Shown here: piece after piece, positions 42,056 to 51,328 of the stretch
How the letters are laid out: the number at the start of each line of letters is the position of its first letter
How positions within the stretch are numbered: position 1 is the stretch's first letter
Source of the DNA: CALEAR01 sp035301485
GTDB taxonomy: Bacteria > Pseudomonadota > Gammaproteobacteria > Pseudomonadales > Alcanivoracaceae
Length of the DNA: 64,000 bases
Reading direction: 5' to 3'
Assembly: GCA_035301485.1 (NCBI GenBank)
Contig: DATGUF010000013.1
Span: 1-64,000, forward strand
Notes under the pieces: model-generated
Database searches by the model: none
What the model was told of the DNA's origin: nothing
The model's input: only the letters and a program-made list of their open reading frames with translations
Position numbers and translations under genes: made by a program

Positions 42056-43369
42056 ATGACAGTGTTTGATGTAACACGTTTAGATAGCCAAACAGATGAT
42101 TTCTGGCAACGCCTAGATGCACTCACCGCATGGAGTGAAGAACGCGATGTGGAAGTGGCCGATCGTGTGGCTAGCATTATTCGTGATATTCGCCAACGGG
42201 GTGATGAAGCCTTAGTGGAATACACTAATCGTTTCGATCAGCGCAGTGTGAAGACGGCCGCCGAACTGGTGGTGGGTGAAGAGCAGATGCAAGCAGCATT
42301 AGCAGCCATCTCAGCTGCTGAGCGCGAAGCATTACAAGCTGCCGCCAAACGTATTCGCTCTTATCATGAGCGCCAATTGCAGCCATCTTGGCAATATCAC
42401 GACGAACACAACAACCTGCTAGGCCAACAAGTTACGCCGTTAGACCGCGCAGGTTTGTATGTGCCAGGTGGTAAAGCTGCTTACCCAAGCTCAGTATTAA
42501 TGAACGCTATTCCTGCGCAAGTGGCAGGGGTGGAAGAAATTGTCATGGTGTCGCCCGCCCCCAATGGCGAGATAAACAACATGGTGCTTGCTGCAGCAGC
42601 CGTGGCAGGCGTTAGCCGTGTTATTACTGTGGGTGGGGCACAAGCCGTAGCGGCGTTAGCGTGGGGCACAGAAACCGTCCCCGCAGTGGATAAAGTAGTG
42701 GGGCCGGGAAACATTTACGTGGCCGAAGCCAAGCGCCAAGTATTTGGCCGCGTGGGCATCGATATGATCGCCGGGCCGTCAGAAATTTTAGTTGTTTGCG
42801 ATGGCGGCACCAACCCTGACTGGATAGCCATGGATTTGTTCTCCCAAGCAGAGCACGATGAAGAGGCACAGGCTATTTTTGTTTGCCCAGATGCCGAGTT
42901 TATCGAGCAGGTGGCTGCCAGTATGGCGAAGCTCGTGCAAACGCTAGAGCGTGAAGACATAGTGCGCACTTCCATGGCGGGCCGTGGTGCTCTCATTAAA
43001 GTGGATAGCACGGATACAGCGCTGGCAGTGGTGAACCATGTGGCACCTGAGCACTTAGAGTTGTCTGTGGAAAACGCAGAAGAATTATTGCCACGGGTGC
43101 GCCATGCGGGGGCTATTTTCTTGGGCCGCTATACTGCAGAAGCCCTTGGCGATTACTGCGCAGGGCCTAACCATGTATTGCCCACCTCAGGCACCGCCCG
43201 CTTTTCATCTCCTTTAGGCGTTTATGATTTTCAAAAACGCAGCTCTATAATTGGTTGTGGGCCGGAAGGAGCCGCTTATTTGGGTGCCATTGCTAGCCCA
43301 TTAGCGCGCGGTGAAGGGTTAACAGCCCATGCTCTTAGCGCAGAATACAGAATACCCAAAAATAAATAA
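42056..43369 (+). CDS. hisD: Histidinol dehydrogenase
   Basis: Zinc enzyme oxidising histidinol to histidine in two NAD-dependent steps. The 437-residue protein has YVPGGKAAYPSSVLM near 138, GPGNIYVAEAKRQVFG near 222, IAGPSEI and the catalytic QAEHDEEAQ and GPNHVLPTSGTARF segments. Second gene of hisGDC, normal length. Confidence 0.97.
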   Translation: MTVFDVTRLDSQTDDFWQRLDALTAWSEERDVEVADRVASIIRDIRQRGDEALVEYTNRFDQRSVKTAAELVVGEEQMQAALAAISAAEREALQAAAKRIRSYHERQLQPSWQYHDEHNNLLGQQVTPLDRAGLYVPGGKAAYPSSVLMNAIPAQVAGVEEIVMVSPAPNGEINNMVLAAAAVAGVSRVITVGGAQAVAALAWGTETVPAVDKVVGPGNIYVAEAKRQVFGRVGIDMIAGPSEILVVCDGGTNPDWIAMDLFSQAEHDEEAQAIFVCPDAEFIEQVAASMAKLVQTLEREDIVRTSMAGRGALIKVDSTDTALAVVNHVAPEHLELSVENAEELLPRVRHAGAIFLGRYTAEALGDYCAGPNHVLPTSGTARFSSPLGVYDFQKRSSIIGCGPEGAAYLGAIASPLARGEGLTAHALSAEYRIPKNK

Positions 43370-43380
43370 TCCTATCTAAC

Positions 43381-43401
43381 GGGAGGCCGTCCGTGCCTCC
43401 C
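43381..43401 (+). repeat. Hairpin between hisD and hisC
   Basis: Seven-base GC-rich arms (43381-43387 / 43395-43401). It is followed only by TTG-TAT, so at best a weak attenuator that could lower hisC relative to hisGD. Confidence 0.4.
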
Positions 43402-43423
43402 TTGTATCTAAATCGAGGTGGTT

Positions 43424-44485
43424 ATGAGCCAGTTGTGGAGTCCATTGGTACATACGTTGGAGCCCTATGTACCGGGCGAGCAGCCGAAAATGGATCGCTT
43501 AGTTAAATTGAATACCAATGAAAACCCAATGCCACCATCGCCAGCTGTGCTGCAAGCGATTGCCGCAGCAGCGGAAAGCGGGTTGCAACTATATCCCGAC
43601 CCAGAAAGCACAGCACTACGCCAAACCTTGGCTGCTTACCATGGTTTGTCGCTAGATGAAGTGTTTGTAGGAAACGGTTCCGATGAAGTATTAGCGCACG
43701 CTTATCAAGCGTTTTTCCGCCAAGATAAGCCGTTGCTTTACCCCGATATCAGCTACAGTTTTTACCCAGTTTATTGTGGCTTGTTTGAAGTAACGCCGCA
43801 GCCTATTCCTTTAAACGAACAGCTCAACATCGATTTGCAGGATTACCGTGTACCCAACGGCGGCATTATTTTCCCGAACCCCAATGCCCCCACGGGCCAG
43901 TTAATACCACTGGCAGACATTGAAGCTTTACTACAAGAAAACACTGCCTCTGTAGTAATTGTGGATGAAGCTTATATTGATTTTGGCGGTGAATCTGCAG
44001 CTACTTTGGTGCCGCAATACGAGAACCTCTTGGTGATTCAAACGTTGTCTAAATCGCGCTCGCTGGCAGGCCTGCGAGTGGGCTTTGCATTGGGGCAAAA
44101 ACATTTAATTGATGCCTTGGTGCGCGTGAAAGATAGCTTTAACTCTTATCCATTAGATCGTTTGGCACAAGCAGGTGCGCAAGCGGCTTTTGAAGATGAG
44201 GCTTATTTTCAGGTGGCGCGCACCGCTGTGATGCAAGAGCGAGAGCGTTTAACCACAGCACTTACTGGGCTAGGTTTTAACGTGCTGCCCTCAGCCGCTA
44301 ACTTCGTTTTCGCTACCCATCCCCAACACGAGGGGGCAGCGTTAGCGAGCGGTTTACGTGAACAAGGGATCATCGTGCGCCATTTTGCTAAGCCAGCGAA
44401 AATAGCACAGTATTTACGCATCACAGTGGGCACCAGTGAACAAACGGATGCCTTACTCGCAGGTTTGCAAACGCTCGGTTTATAA
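43424..44485 (+). CDS. hisC: Histidinol-phosphate aminotransferase
   Basis: PLP aminotransferase of class I/II converting imidazole acetol-phosphate to histidinol-phosphate. The 353-residue protein has LNTNENPMPPSP near 30, VVDEAYIDFGG near 182 and the PLP-lysine motif TLSKSRSLAGLRVGFALG near 210. The ATG at 43424 with GAGG upstream is preferred over a GTG two codons earlier. Third gene of hisGDC. It ends four bases from the convergent Gdx gene. Confidence 0.95.
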   Translation: MSQLWSPLVHTLEPYVPGEQPKMDRLVKLNTNENPMPPSPAVLQAIAAAAESGLQLYPDPESTALRQTLAAYHGLSLDEVFVGNGSDEVLAHAYQAFFRQDKPLLYPDISYSFYPVYCGLFEVTPQPIPLNEQLNIDLQDYRVPNGGIIFPNPNAPTGQLIPLADIEALLQENTASVVIVDEAYIDFGGESAATLVPQYENLLVIQTLSKSRSLAGLRVGFALGQKHLIDALVRVKDSFNSYPLDRLAQAGAQAAFEDEAYFQVARTAVMQERERLTTALTGLGFNVLPSAANFVFATHPQHEGAALASGLREQGIIVRHFAKPAKIAQYLRITVGTSEQTDALLAGLQTLGL

Positions 44486-44489
44486 CCCC

Positions 44490-44807
44490 TTAGGCGCTAG
44501 CAAACTTCATTAGCGCAAGCCCCGCCACAATTAAGAAAGCCGCCAGTAAACGTAAAGCGTTTACTGGCTCGGCTAGCCACCAAATGCCTACGGCAAAAGC
44601 CCCCACTGCGCCAATGCCGGTCCAAATCATGTACGCTGTGCCCAGTGGAATGGTACGCATGGCTAAGGCTAGTAACCAAAAGCTCGCTACCATGGTGCCA
44701 ATGGTAATAATAGAGGGCACTAGCCGCGTGAACCCATCAGATTGTTTCATGGCAAAAGCCCAAACAATCTCTAGCACGCCGGCAATCATTAAATAAACCC
44801 AAGGCAT
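44490..44807 (-). CDS. gdx: SMR-family exporter, Gdx/SugE type
   Basis: Four-helix small multidrug resistance protein of 105 residues. The first helix (MIAGVLEIVWAFAMK) carries the essential glutamate. The following GFTRLVPSIITI segment and WTGIGAVGA match the SugE/Gdx subgroup that exports guanidinium rather than the EmrE drug exporters. A relaxed quaternary-ammonium activity cannot be excluded. GGAG precedes the ATG at 44807. It lies 25 bases after degS on the same strand. No guanidine riboswitch is visible, but the gap is too short to hold one. Confidence 0.88.
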   Translation of the reverse strand: MPWVYLMIAGVLEIVWAFAMKQSDGFTRLVPSIITIGTMVASFWLLALAMRTIPLGTAYMIWTGIGAVGAFAVGIWWLAEPVNALRLLAAFLIVAGLALMKFASA

Positions 44808-44832
44808 AGGGGCTCCTAAAATGGGGAAGGGG

Positions 44833-45921
44833 TTATTGTGCGGGTGGGCGCAGGCCAATAGTCACTTGTAGTGTTACTTCTTTGTGCTGGCGCAGCACGG
44901 TTAAAGTAAGTGTGGTGTGTGGCCGTGTTTGCGTAATAATGTTCATGGCCTCAAAGCCGTCTTTTACTTTTTTGCCATTGATGCCTATTAAAATATCGCC
45001 AGAACGAAGGTCGCCGGCGTGGGCGGGGCTGCCCAGTTCAACACGGCGCACTAAGCCACCGGTGAGCTCTGCTAAGCCAAGTGATTTGGCGGTGGAGGGT
45101 GTTAAATTTTCAACCGTTACGCCAAGCCAGCCACGGATAACCCGGCCATAGTCAATGAGGTCTGCCATTATTTGGTTGGCAGTGGTGGCGGGGGTGGAAA
45201 AGCCAATGCCTTCCCAACCTCCGCTATGTGAAAGAATGGCGGTATTAATACCAATTAAATTCCCGCGGCTATCCACTAAAGCACCGCCCGAGTTGCCGCG
45301 GTTAATAGCAGCATCGGTTTGGATGAAGTTTTCGAATGTGGTGATGCCCACTTGGTTGCGCCCTGTGGCGCTAGCAATGCCCATGGATACGGTTTGCCCA
45401 AGGCCAAGAGGGTTGCCGATAGCGAGCACTACGTCGCCCACGGAGATCGGTTCGTTGTGGCCAAGGCTAAGGTAAGGCAGTTGGGATAAACCGATGCGCA
45501 ATAAGGCGAGGTCGGTTTCTGGGTCCACGCCTACAATTTTGGCTTGTGTTTCGCGGCCATCGGGCAAAGCCACTAAAATTTCTTCGGCATCACGAATAAC
45601 GTGGTGGCTCGTTAAAATGTAGCCGTCAGGAGAAACGATTACGCCTGAGCCTAAACTGCCGAGGATGCGTTCGCGGCTTGGCTCTTGCAGCATTTCTTCC
45701 ATGTATTGCTGGCCTTTGTTGGGGCTGCTAGTGGGCGGAATTTGAGTGGTATAAATGTTAACAACCGAGGGGGCTGTGCGCTGCACGACTTCTGCATAAG
45801 AATGCCTTAAGGTGCTTTCATCTACGGCAGGTTTTAACCACAATAATACGGCTAAGCCAGCCGCGAGGCCCGCAAAAATTGGAAATAGCCAGGAGGCAAT
45901 GTGTTTTGTAACAGCCTTCAT
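44833..45921 (-). CDS. degS: Site-1 protease DegS/AlgW
   Basis: Inner-membrane-anchored periplasmic serine protease that senses misfolded outer-membrane proteins through its PDZ domain and cleaves the anti-sigma factor RseA/MucA. The 362-residue protein has one N-terminal helix (about 8-29), catalytic H107 (TSHHVI), D137 (ETDLALL) and S211 (NRGNSGG), and a single C-terminal PDZ domain (about 260-350), which separates it from DegP/DegQ. The ATG at 45921 is preferred; another ATG lies seven codons upstream, and neither has a strong ribosome site. Confidence 0.93.
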   Translation of the reverse strand: MKAVTKHIASWLFPIFAGLAAGLAVLLWLKPAVDESTLRHSYAEVVQRTAPSVVNIYTTQIPPTSSPNKGQQYMEEMLQEPSRERILGSLGSGVIVSPDGYILTSHHVIRDAEEILVALPDGRETQAKIVGVDPETDLALLRIGLSQLPYLSLGHNEPISVGDVVLAIGNPLGLGQTVSMGIASATGRNQVGITTFENFIQTDAAINRGNSGGALVDSRGNLIGINTAILSHSGGWEGIGFSTPATTANQIMADLIDYGRVIRGWLGVTVENLTPSTAKSLGLAELTGGLVRRVELGSPAHAGDLRSGDILIGINGKKVKDGFEAMNIITQTRPHTTLTLTVLRQHKEVTLQVTIGLRPPAQ

Positions 45922-46027
45922 ACCAAACAACCCATAGTGCATTGAATAACGTAGTGTAGCAGAGGTGGCTTGTTCTTGGCTTTACAGTAAAGGCGCCGTC
46001 ACAGAAAAAATCAATAGGGGAGTACCT

Positions 46028-46783
46028 ATGCAAAAAAGAGACACACTAGTAGCTGCCATGAACCGCTATTTGCAGGTGGAGCAGTACAAAGATTATTGCC
46101 CTAACGGTTTACAAGTAGAGGGCCGTGAGCAAGTAAAGCGTGTGATTACAGGCGTGACAGCGTGCCAAGCCTTGCTAGATGCCGCGATTGTGGCCGACGG
46201 CGATATGGTGTTGGTGCACCATGGCTACTTTTGGCGCGGTGAAAACCCATGTGTAACGGGTATGAAGAAACAGCGTTTACACACCTTGCTAAAGCATGAT
46301 TTAAATTTAGTGGCTTACCATTTGCCATTGGATGGGCACGATATAGTGGGTAATAACGCCCAGTTAGCCCAACGTTTAGATATTATTCCCACAGGCCGCT
46401 TTGGCGATATGAGCCCACAATTAGGGTGGTTGGGGAAATTACCAGAGCCTATGCGCGCCATGGATTTTGCTATGCTCGCTGAGGAAAGGCTAGGCCGTGA
46501 AGTGCTACACGTGGGTGAAGCGGAAGATATGGTTGAAACTATTGCGTGGTGCTCTGGTGCGGCGCAAGGTTTTATTGAGCAAGCACAAGAAGCAGGCGTG
46601 GATGTTTATTTGAGTGGCGAAATATCAGAGCCTACAGCTCATGTGGCAAGAGAAACAGGAATTCATTATTTGGCAGCAGGGCATCACGCTACGGAGCGTT
46701 ACGGTGTGCAAGCACTAGGGGAATGGTTAGCTGAAGAGTTTGGTGTGGAGCATCAATTTATTGATATTGATAATCCAGCATAA
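46028..46783 (+). CDS. Nif3-like dinuclear metal centre protein (YbgI family)
   Basis: Toroidal hexameric Nif3/YbgI family protein of 251 residues with a two-metal site, of uncertain function. Metal ligands are visible in LVHHGYFW near 67, AYHLPLDGH near 100 and AGHHATERYG near 220. GGGGAG lies five bases before the ATG. It is divergent from degS/algW, as in Pseudomonas. Confidence 0.9.
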   Translation: MQKRDTLVAAMNRYLQVEQYKDYCPNGLQVEGREQVKRVITGVTACQALLDAAIVADGDMVLVHHGYFWRGENPCVTGMKKQRLHTLLKHDLNLVAYHLPLDGHDIVGNNAQLAQRLDIIPTGRFGDMSPQLGWLGKLPEPMRAMDFAMLAEERLGREVLHVGEAEDMVETIAWCSGAAQGFIEQAQEAGVDVYLSGEISEPTAHVARETGIHYLAAGHHATERYGVQALGEWLAEEFGVEHQFIDIDNPA

Positions 46784-46824
46784 AAAAACGGGCTTAGTGT
46801 GTGTACTAAGCCCGTCGTTTTTAT
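46782..46824. terminator. Bidirectional terminator between the Nif3-like gene and ychF
   Basis: Perfect 11-base arms (46788-46798 / 46805-46815) flanked by A7 on the left and a T-run on the right, between convergent genes. Confidence 0.85.
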
Positions 46825-46827
46825 GGT

Positions 46828-47919
46828 TTATACGTTAAAGCGGAAGTGAATAACGTCACCATCCTGCACCACGTAATCTTTACCTTCTAAGCGCCATTTA
46901 CCGGCGTCTTTAGCACCTTGTTCGCCTTTATAGGTAATGAAGTCGTCGTAAGACGTTACTTCGGCGCGAATAAAGCCTTTTTCGAAGTCTGTATGGATAA
47001 CCCCCGCGGCTTGTGGCGCCGTGGCACCCACAGGGACAGTCCAAGCGCGCACTTCTTTCACGCCAGCGGTGAAGTACGTTTGCAAACCCAACAAGGTGTA
47101 GCCGGTGCGAATAACGCGGTTTAAGCCAGGCTCTTCCATGCCCATATCGGCGATGAAATCAGCTTTTTCTTCCTCATCGAGTTCAGCAATTTCAGATTCA
47201 ATTTGAGCGCAAATGGCGATAATTTCAGCCCCTTCTTTTTCCGCATAGGCGGTGAGCTCATCTAGCATAGGGTTATCATCAAAACCATCTTCCGACACGT
47301 TGGCCACATACATGGTGGGCTTCAGTGTAAGAAGGTTGTAAGAGCGAATAAGCTTACGCTCATCGTCGCTAAGTTCAACAGTGCGCGCAGGTAAGCCTTC
47401 GCCTAGCACAGGGAGTAGTTTTTCAAACACTTTAACTAGCGCAGCAGCTTCTTTGTCTTGCCCTTTTGCTGCACGCTCGGCGCGTTGGTGGGCACGTTCA
47501 ACGGAGTCTAAATCTGCTAAAGCCAGTTCGGTGTTGATCACTTCAACATCATCTAAGGGCGAAATGCGGCCAGAAACGTGAACAATGTTGTCGTTCTCAA
47601 AGCAGCGCACCACGTGGGCAATGGCATCTGTTTCGCGAATGTTAGCGAGGAACTGGTTGCCTAAGCCTTCACCTTTAGAAGCACCTTCCACAAGGCCCGC
47701 AATGTCCACAAATTCCATAGTGGCAGGCAAAGTGCGCTCTGGCTTCACAATTTCTTCTAGTGGACCAAGGCGAGGGTCTGGTACAGGCACAATGCCTGTG
47801 TTTGGTTCAATGGTGCAGAAAGGGAAGTTTGCTGCTTCGATCCCTGCCTTTGTTAATGCATTAAATAAGGTGGACTTACCCACGTTGGGTAAACCAACAA
47901 TACCGCATTTGAAGCCCAT
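46828..47919 (-). CDS. ychF: Redox-regulated ATPase YchF
   Basis: OBG-family P-loop protein that hydrolyses ATP rather than GTP, binds ribosomes and acts as a negative regulator of the oxidative stress response. The 363-residue protein has GLPNVGKSTLFNALT (8-22), a long coiled-coil insertion (about 130-200) and the C-terminal TGS domain (about 280-363). It follows pth in the conserved order. Confidence 0.97.
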   Translation of the reverse strand: MGFKCGIVGLPNVGKSTLFNALTKAGIEAANFPFCTIEPNTGIVPVPDPRLGPLEEIVKPERTLPATMEFVDIAGLVEGASKGEGLGNQFLANIRETDAIAHVVRCFENDNIVHVSGRISPLDDVEVINTELALADLDSVERAHQRAERAAKGQDKEAAALVKVFEKLLPVLGEGLPARTVELSDDERKLIRSYNLLTLKPTMYVANVSEDGFDDNPMLDELTAYAEKEGAEIIAICAQIESEIAELDEEEKADFIADMGMEEPGLNRVIRTGYTLLGLQTYFTAGVKEVRAWTVPVGATAPQAAGVIHTDFEKGFIRAEVTSYDDFITYKGEQGAKDAGKWRLEGKDYVVQDGDVIHFRFNV

Positions 47920-47954
47920 GCCTCGTCTCCCGTGGAAGTTAAATAAAGTAGAAA

Positions 47955-48542
47955 TTATGCGCGGAAGCTGTTTAGTTCCGTCATGGCACGGTTGAGGTTG
48001 CCATCTAATATGTCATTGGTGTATCGCAGTGCTTCGTCGATGGAGCGTTCGATGAGCTCTCTATCGTGCGCACTGGGTTTGCCTAGTACATGAGGGGTGA
48101 CTAGGTCTGAGCTGCCCGGGTGGCCAATGCCCACGCGCAGGCGCGCAAAGTTTTTTTGATTGCCATGTTGGCTAATCATATCCCGTAAACCGTTGTGCCC
48201 GCCGTGCCCGCCGCCAACCTTTAAGCGTGTTACGCCAGGTGGCAAATCAAGCTCATCGTGTGCCACTAAAATTTGTTCAGGGGCAATACGATAAAAATTA
48301 GCGAGTGCCGCTGTGGCCTGGCCGCTACGGTTCATGAAAGTGGTGGGAATAAGTAAACGGATGGTTCTGCCGGCATGGTTAAACTGGCCGGTATAACCAA
48401 AGAATTTACGTTCTTCAGAAAGGGTAACGCCCTGGCTACGAGCCAAGGCGTTGAGATACCAAGCGCCAGCATTGTGACGGGTTTGTTCGTATTGTTGGCC
48501 TGGGTTTGCCAGGCCAACGATAAGTTCAATGTGCTTCGTCAC
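47955..48542 (-). CDS. pth: Peptidyl-tRNA hydrolase
   Basis: Releases peptides from prematurely dissociated peptidyl-tRNA. The 195-residue protein has VGLANPGQQYEQTRHNAG with the catalytic histidine near 23, FMNRSG near 71 and HDELDLPPG with the catalytic aspartate near 97. The start is GTG at 48542. It is 12 bases after rplY. Confidence 0.96.
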   Translation of the reverse strand: MTKHIELIVGLANPGQQYEQTRHNAGAWYLNALARSQGVTLSEERKFFGYTGQFNHAGRTIRLLIPTTFMNRSGQATAALANFYRIAPEQILVAHDELDLPPGVTRLKVGGGHGGHNGLRDMISQHGNQKNFARLRVGIGHPGSSDLVTPHVLGKPSAHDRELIERSIDEALRYTNDILDGNLNRAMTELNSFRA

Positions 48543-48554
48543 GATGCGAGTGCC

Positions 48555-49226
48555 TTATTCCTCTTCACCGTCCTGATCTTCAGCATCTTCTGCTGCGTCT
48601 TCAGAATCTTCAGCCACTGCATCCTCTTCAGGCTCTTCTGCTTGTGGCTCGTTCACAGAAACAACGGCTTGGTCAGCATCTTCGTCACCGTACATAAGTA
48701 CGCTGATTTGTACGCCTTCAGGTAGAGGAATGTCAGAAAGGTGTAGCATTTCGCCAAGGTCTAGCTCTGCGATGTCGAGTTCTAGTGCCTCAGGAATGTT
48801 CTGTGGTAAACAGGTGATTTCCACGTCGGAAAGGTTACGTACAAGCACACCATTGTTAATGCGTACACCCACACACTTTTCTTCGTTCAAGAAGTTAATG
48901 GGGATCACAACAGTAAGTTCTTGTGATTCGTCAATACGCATGAAGTCAACGTGTGTAGGCTCACCGCGGGAAGGGTGGCGCTGCATGTCACGTAGAATAA
49001 CAGGTACTTTTTTGCCATCAATTACTAAAGAAACGATTTGGCTGTAAAACAAATCGTCTTCTAGGCACTTGATGAGGTGGCGGAACTCAACGCTAATTTG
49101 CTGAGGGTCTTTACCAGCACCATAAACGATACCTGGTACACGCGCCTGCTCACGACGTAGGCGGCGGCTCGCACCTTTCCCTACATCTGTACGGGCTTGG
49201 GCTTCTAATCTTAACTCATCACTCAT
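48555..49226 (-). CDS. rplY: 50S ribosomal protein L25 / general stress protein Ctc
   Basis: 5S rRNA-binding ribosomal protein in the long Ctc (TL5) form of 223 residues: an N-terminal L25 domain (about 5-93, GKGASRRLRR, VPGIVYG) and a C-terminal beta domain (about 100-185). It ends in an acidic tail of about 35 Glu/Asp/Ala-rich residues. AAGGAG precedes the ATG. Confidence 0.95.
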   Translation of the reverse strand: MSDELRLEAQARTDVGKGASRRLRREQARVPGIVYGAGKDPQQISVEFRHLIKCLEDDLFYSQIVSLVIDGKKVPVILRDMQRHPSRGEPTHVDFMRIDESQELTVVIPINFLNEEKCVGVRINNGVLVRNLSDVEITCLPQNIPEALELDIAELDLGEMLHLSDIPLPEGVQISVLMYGDEDADQAVVSVNEPQAEEPEEDAVAEDSEDAAEDAEDQDGEEE

Positions 49227-49315
49227 GAGTTATACTCCTTTATGGCTAAGGGCTTTCATGCGACCAGAAAACACTTAGCGGTTAATAAAATGGGGCACTA
49301 TTATCTAGTGCTTCA

Positions 49316-49348
49316 TAACAAAAAACCAGTGTTAAAAAACACTGGTTT
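49316..49348 (-). terminator. Terminator of prs
   Basis: Perfect 11-base arms (49323-49333 / 49338-49348), followed on the minus strand by T6, about 18 bases after the prs stop. rplY downstream may use its own promoter or read-through. Confidence 0.8.
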
Positions 49349-49365
49349 ACTCAAGTTGCGAATAG

Positions 49366-50325
49366 TTAGACCAACTCGAGGCGGTCAAACATCGCAGACA
49401 AGGATTCTTCGTTGCTCACACGGCGAATGGTTTCAGCTAGCATTGGCGCTAGTGAAAGCGAACGAATGCGGCTGCACTTCAGCGCTGCTTCAGAAATAGG
49501 AATGGTATCTGTAACCACCATTTCGTCTAAAGAAGAAGAGCAGATGTTCTCAATGGCATTCGCGGAGAGAACAGGGTGCGTACAGTAAGCAACAACACGT
49601 GTGGCGCCGCGCTCTTTTAGCGCATCAGCCGCTTGGCAAAGCGTACCAGCGGTATCCACCATGTCGTCTACTAAAATACAAATTCTGTCTTTTACTTCAC
49701 CGATAATATGCATTACTTGGGATTCATTCGCCTTGGGGCGGCGCTTATCGATGATGGCTAATTCAGTTTCATTAAGCTGTTTAGCTAAAGCTCTTGCTCG
49801 TACTACACCCCCAACGTCTGGGGAAACCACCATAGGGTTTTCGTAACCTTGGCGCTCAATGTCGGCCACAAATAAAGGGGTGGCGTAAACGTTATCTACA
49901 GGAATATCAAAAAAGCCCTGAATTTGATCAGCGTGAAGGTCAACGGTTACCACACGGTCAATGCCTAGCGCGGTAATCATGCCGGCCACTACTTTTGCGG
50001 TAATAGGCACACGGGCAGAACGCACACGGCGGTCTTGGCGGGCATAACCAAAGTAGGGGATAACGGCTGTAATACGGCTAGCAGAGGAACGACGAATGGC
50101 ATCTGCCATAACAAGCAGTTCCATGAGGTTGTCGTTAGTGGGGTTGCAGGTGGATTGAACGATAAAAACGTCTTTGCCTCGAACGTTTTCATGAATTTCT
50201 ACGGAAACTTCGCCATCCTTAAAAGTGCCGATATCTGCAGCACCGATTGGAATGTTAAGCTGGCGTACCATGGCTTGAGCCAGTTCCGGGTTGGCATTAC
50301 CGGTAAAGACAACGAGTTTGGACAC
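49366..50325 (-). CDS. prs: Ribose-phosphate pyrophosphokinase
   Basis: Makes PRPP from ribose-5-phosphate and ATP for nucleotide, histidine and tryptophan synthesis. The 319-residue protein has the ATP-binding YFGYARQDRR region near 95, VDLHADQIQGFF near 128 and the PRPP loop LVDDMVDTAGTL near 218. It starts at GTG 50325 with AGGGGG upstream. It lies directly downstream of tRNA-Gln. Confidence 0.97.
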   Translation of the reverse strand: MSKLVVFTGNANPELAQAMVRQLNIPIGAADIGTFKDGEVSVEIHENVRGKDVFIVQSTCNPTNDNLMELLVMADAIRRSSASRITAVIPYFGYARQDRRVRSARVPITAKVVAGMITALGIDRVVTVDLHADQIQGFFDIPVDNVYATPLFVADIERQGYENPMVVSPDVGGVVRARALAKQLNETELAIIDKRRPKANESQVMHIIGEVKDRICILVDDMVDTAGTLCQAADALKERGATRVVAYCTHPVLSANAIENICSSSLDEMVVTDTIPISEAALKCSRIRSLSLAPMLAETIRRVSNEESLSAMFDRLELV

Positions 50326-50381
50326 GAGCGCCCCCTGAGGGATATGGAGTTGATAAGTGGAGTAGAAACTCTAAGAAAAGA

Positions 50382-50457
50382 TGGCTGGGGTACCAGGACT
50401 CGAACCTGGGAATGACGGGATCAAAACCCGCTGCCTTACCAACTTGGCTATACCCCA
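50382..50457 (-). tRNA. tRNA-Gln (anticodon TTG)
   Basis: 76-base cloverleaf including the encoded CCA end. The seven-pair acceptor stem begins TGGGGTA, the anticodon loop is TTTTGAT giving TTG, and the T loop is TTCGAGT. The first anticodon-stem pair is G-T. The position between ispE and prs is the same as in Pseudomonas. GatCAB is encoded in this window, but whether this tRNA is charged directly by GlnRS or through Glu-tRNA(Gln) cannot be told from the window. Confidence 0.97.
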
Positions 50458-50473
50458 ACTCTAACTCTTGCCG

Positions 50474-51328
50474 CTACCGCAGTTGTTGCATCGCTGTTAT
50501 TAGTGGCGATGTATTACAGCTACGTGCGACGAAACTTGTCCAGCCTTGCGGCAACTGGGTGAGTATTCTAGCACCTTTTTCTAAAGAGGCAACCGGTGCA
50601 AATACTGCTGATCCTGTACCGCTCATATGGCTGACGCCAACATGCTCTTTGAGAAAATCTAACGCTGCTTTCACTTCAGGGTAAATACTGGTTACCACTG
50701 CTTCGCAATCGTTTCTTAGGGTGGGTTGCTGCTCCCCCTCAAAGAGTGGCGCTAATTTAATGAGTGGAGAGTTTCTTGTCAACCCTTTGTGCTGAAAAAT
50801 GGTTTGAGTGCTCACAAAAACAGCAGGTGTGACAACAATATAGCTTTTTTCTTCAATGTGAGTGCTGTGCAGTTGCTCGCCAATGCCTTCGGCAAAGGCG
50901 GTTTCACCATGAATGAAAACCGGAACATCGGCACCTAGTTGCACTGCAAGCTGCTTCAGTTCTTCTTGAGAGAGGCCGGTGCCCCAAAGGTGGTTAAGCC
51001 CGATAAGTGTGGTGGCAGCGTTGCTTGAGCCGCCGCCGAGGCCGGCGCCTGCAGGAATGCGTTTGCTTACCGTAATATAGGCGCCTCCGTTATAACCTGT
51101 ATGTTCACGCAATAAGTGCGCCGCACGGTAAATAAGGTTGTCTTCAATAGCGCCTAAATGTTTGGGCGCTTCAAGTTCAATTTCAGCGGCTAGGGTGAAA
51201 GTCAGCGTATCGCAGTAGTCGAGAAAGGTGAAAAGCGTTTGCAGCAAATGATAGCCATCTTCCCGTTGGCCGGTGATGTGCAAAAACAGGTTTATCTTGG
51301 CCGGCGAGGGCAGCGTTAGGGTGCTCAT
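50474..51328 (-). CDS. ispE: 4-diphosphocytidyl-2-C-methyl-D-erythritol kinase
   Basis: GHMP kinase of the MEP isoprenoid pathway. The 284-residue protein has PSPAKINLFLHI near 7, the catalytic-lysine and Asp region, and the ATP loop PAGAGLGGGSSNAAT near 93. The ATG at 51328 overlaps the lolB stop by four bases. The longer frame starting at 51427 would run inside lolB. Confidence 0.96.
   Translation of the reverse strand: MSTLTLPSPAKINLFLHITGQREDGYHLLQTLFTFLDYCDTLTFTLAAEIELEAPKHLGAIEDNLIYRAAHLLREHTGYNGGAYITVSKRIPAGAGLGGGSSNAATTLIGLNHLWGTGLSQEELKQLAVQLGADVPVFIHGETAFAEGIGEQLHSTHIEEKSYIVVTPAVFVSTQTIFQHKGLTRNSPLIKLAPLFEGEQQPTLRNDCEAVVTSIYPEVKAALDFLKEHVGVSHMSGTGSAVFAPVASLEKGARILTQLPQGWTSFVARSCNTSPLITAMQQLR

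Noticed and set aside
49242..49499. 85-codon open frame (+) between rplY and prs
   Set aside because: It spans the prs terminator and the prs 3' end in antisense; no family resemblance or ribosome site.
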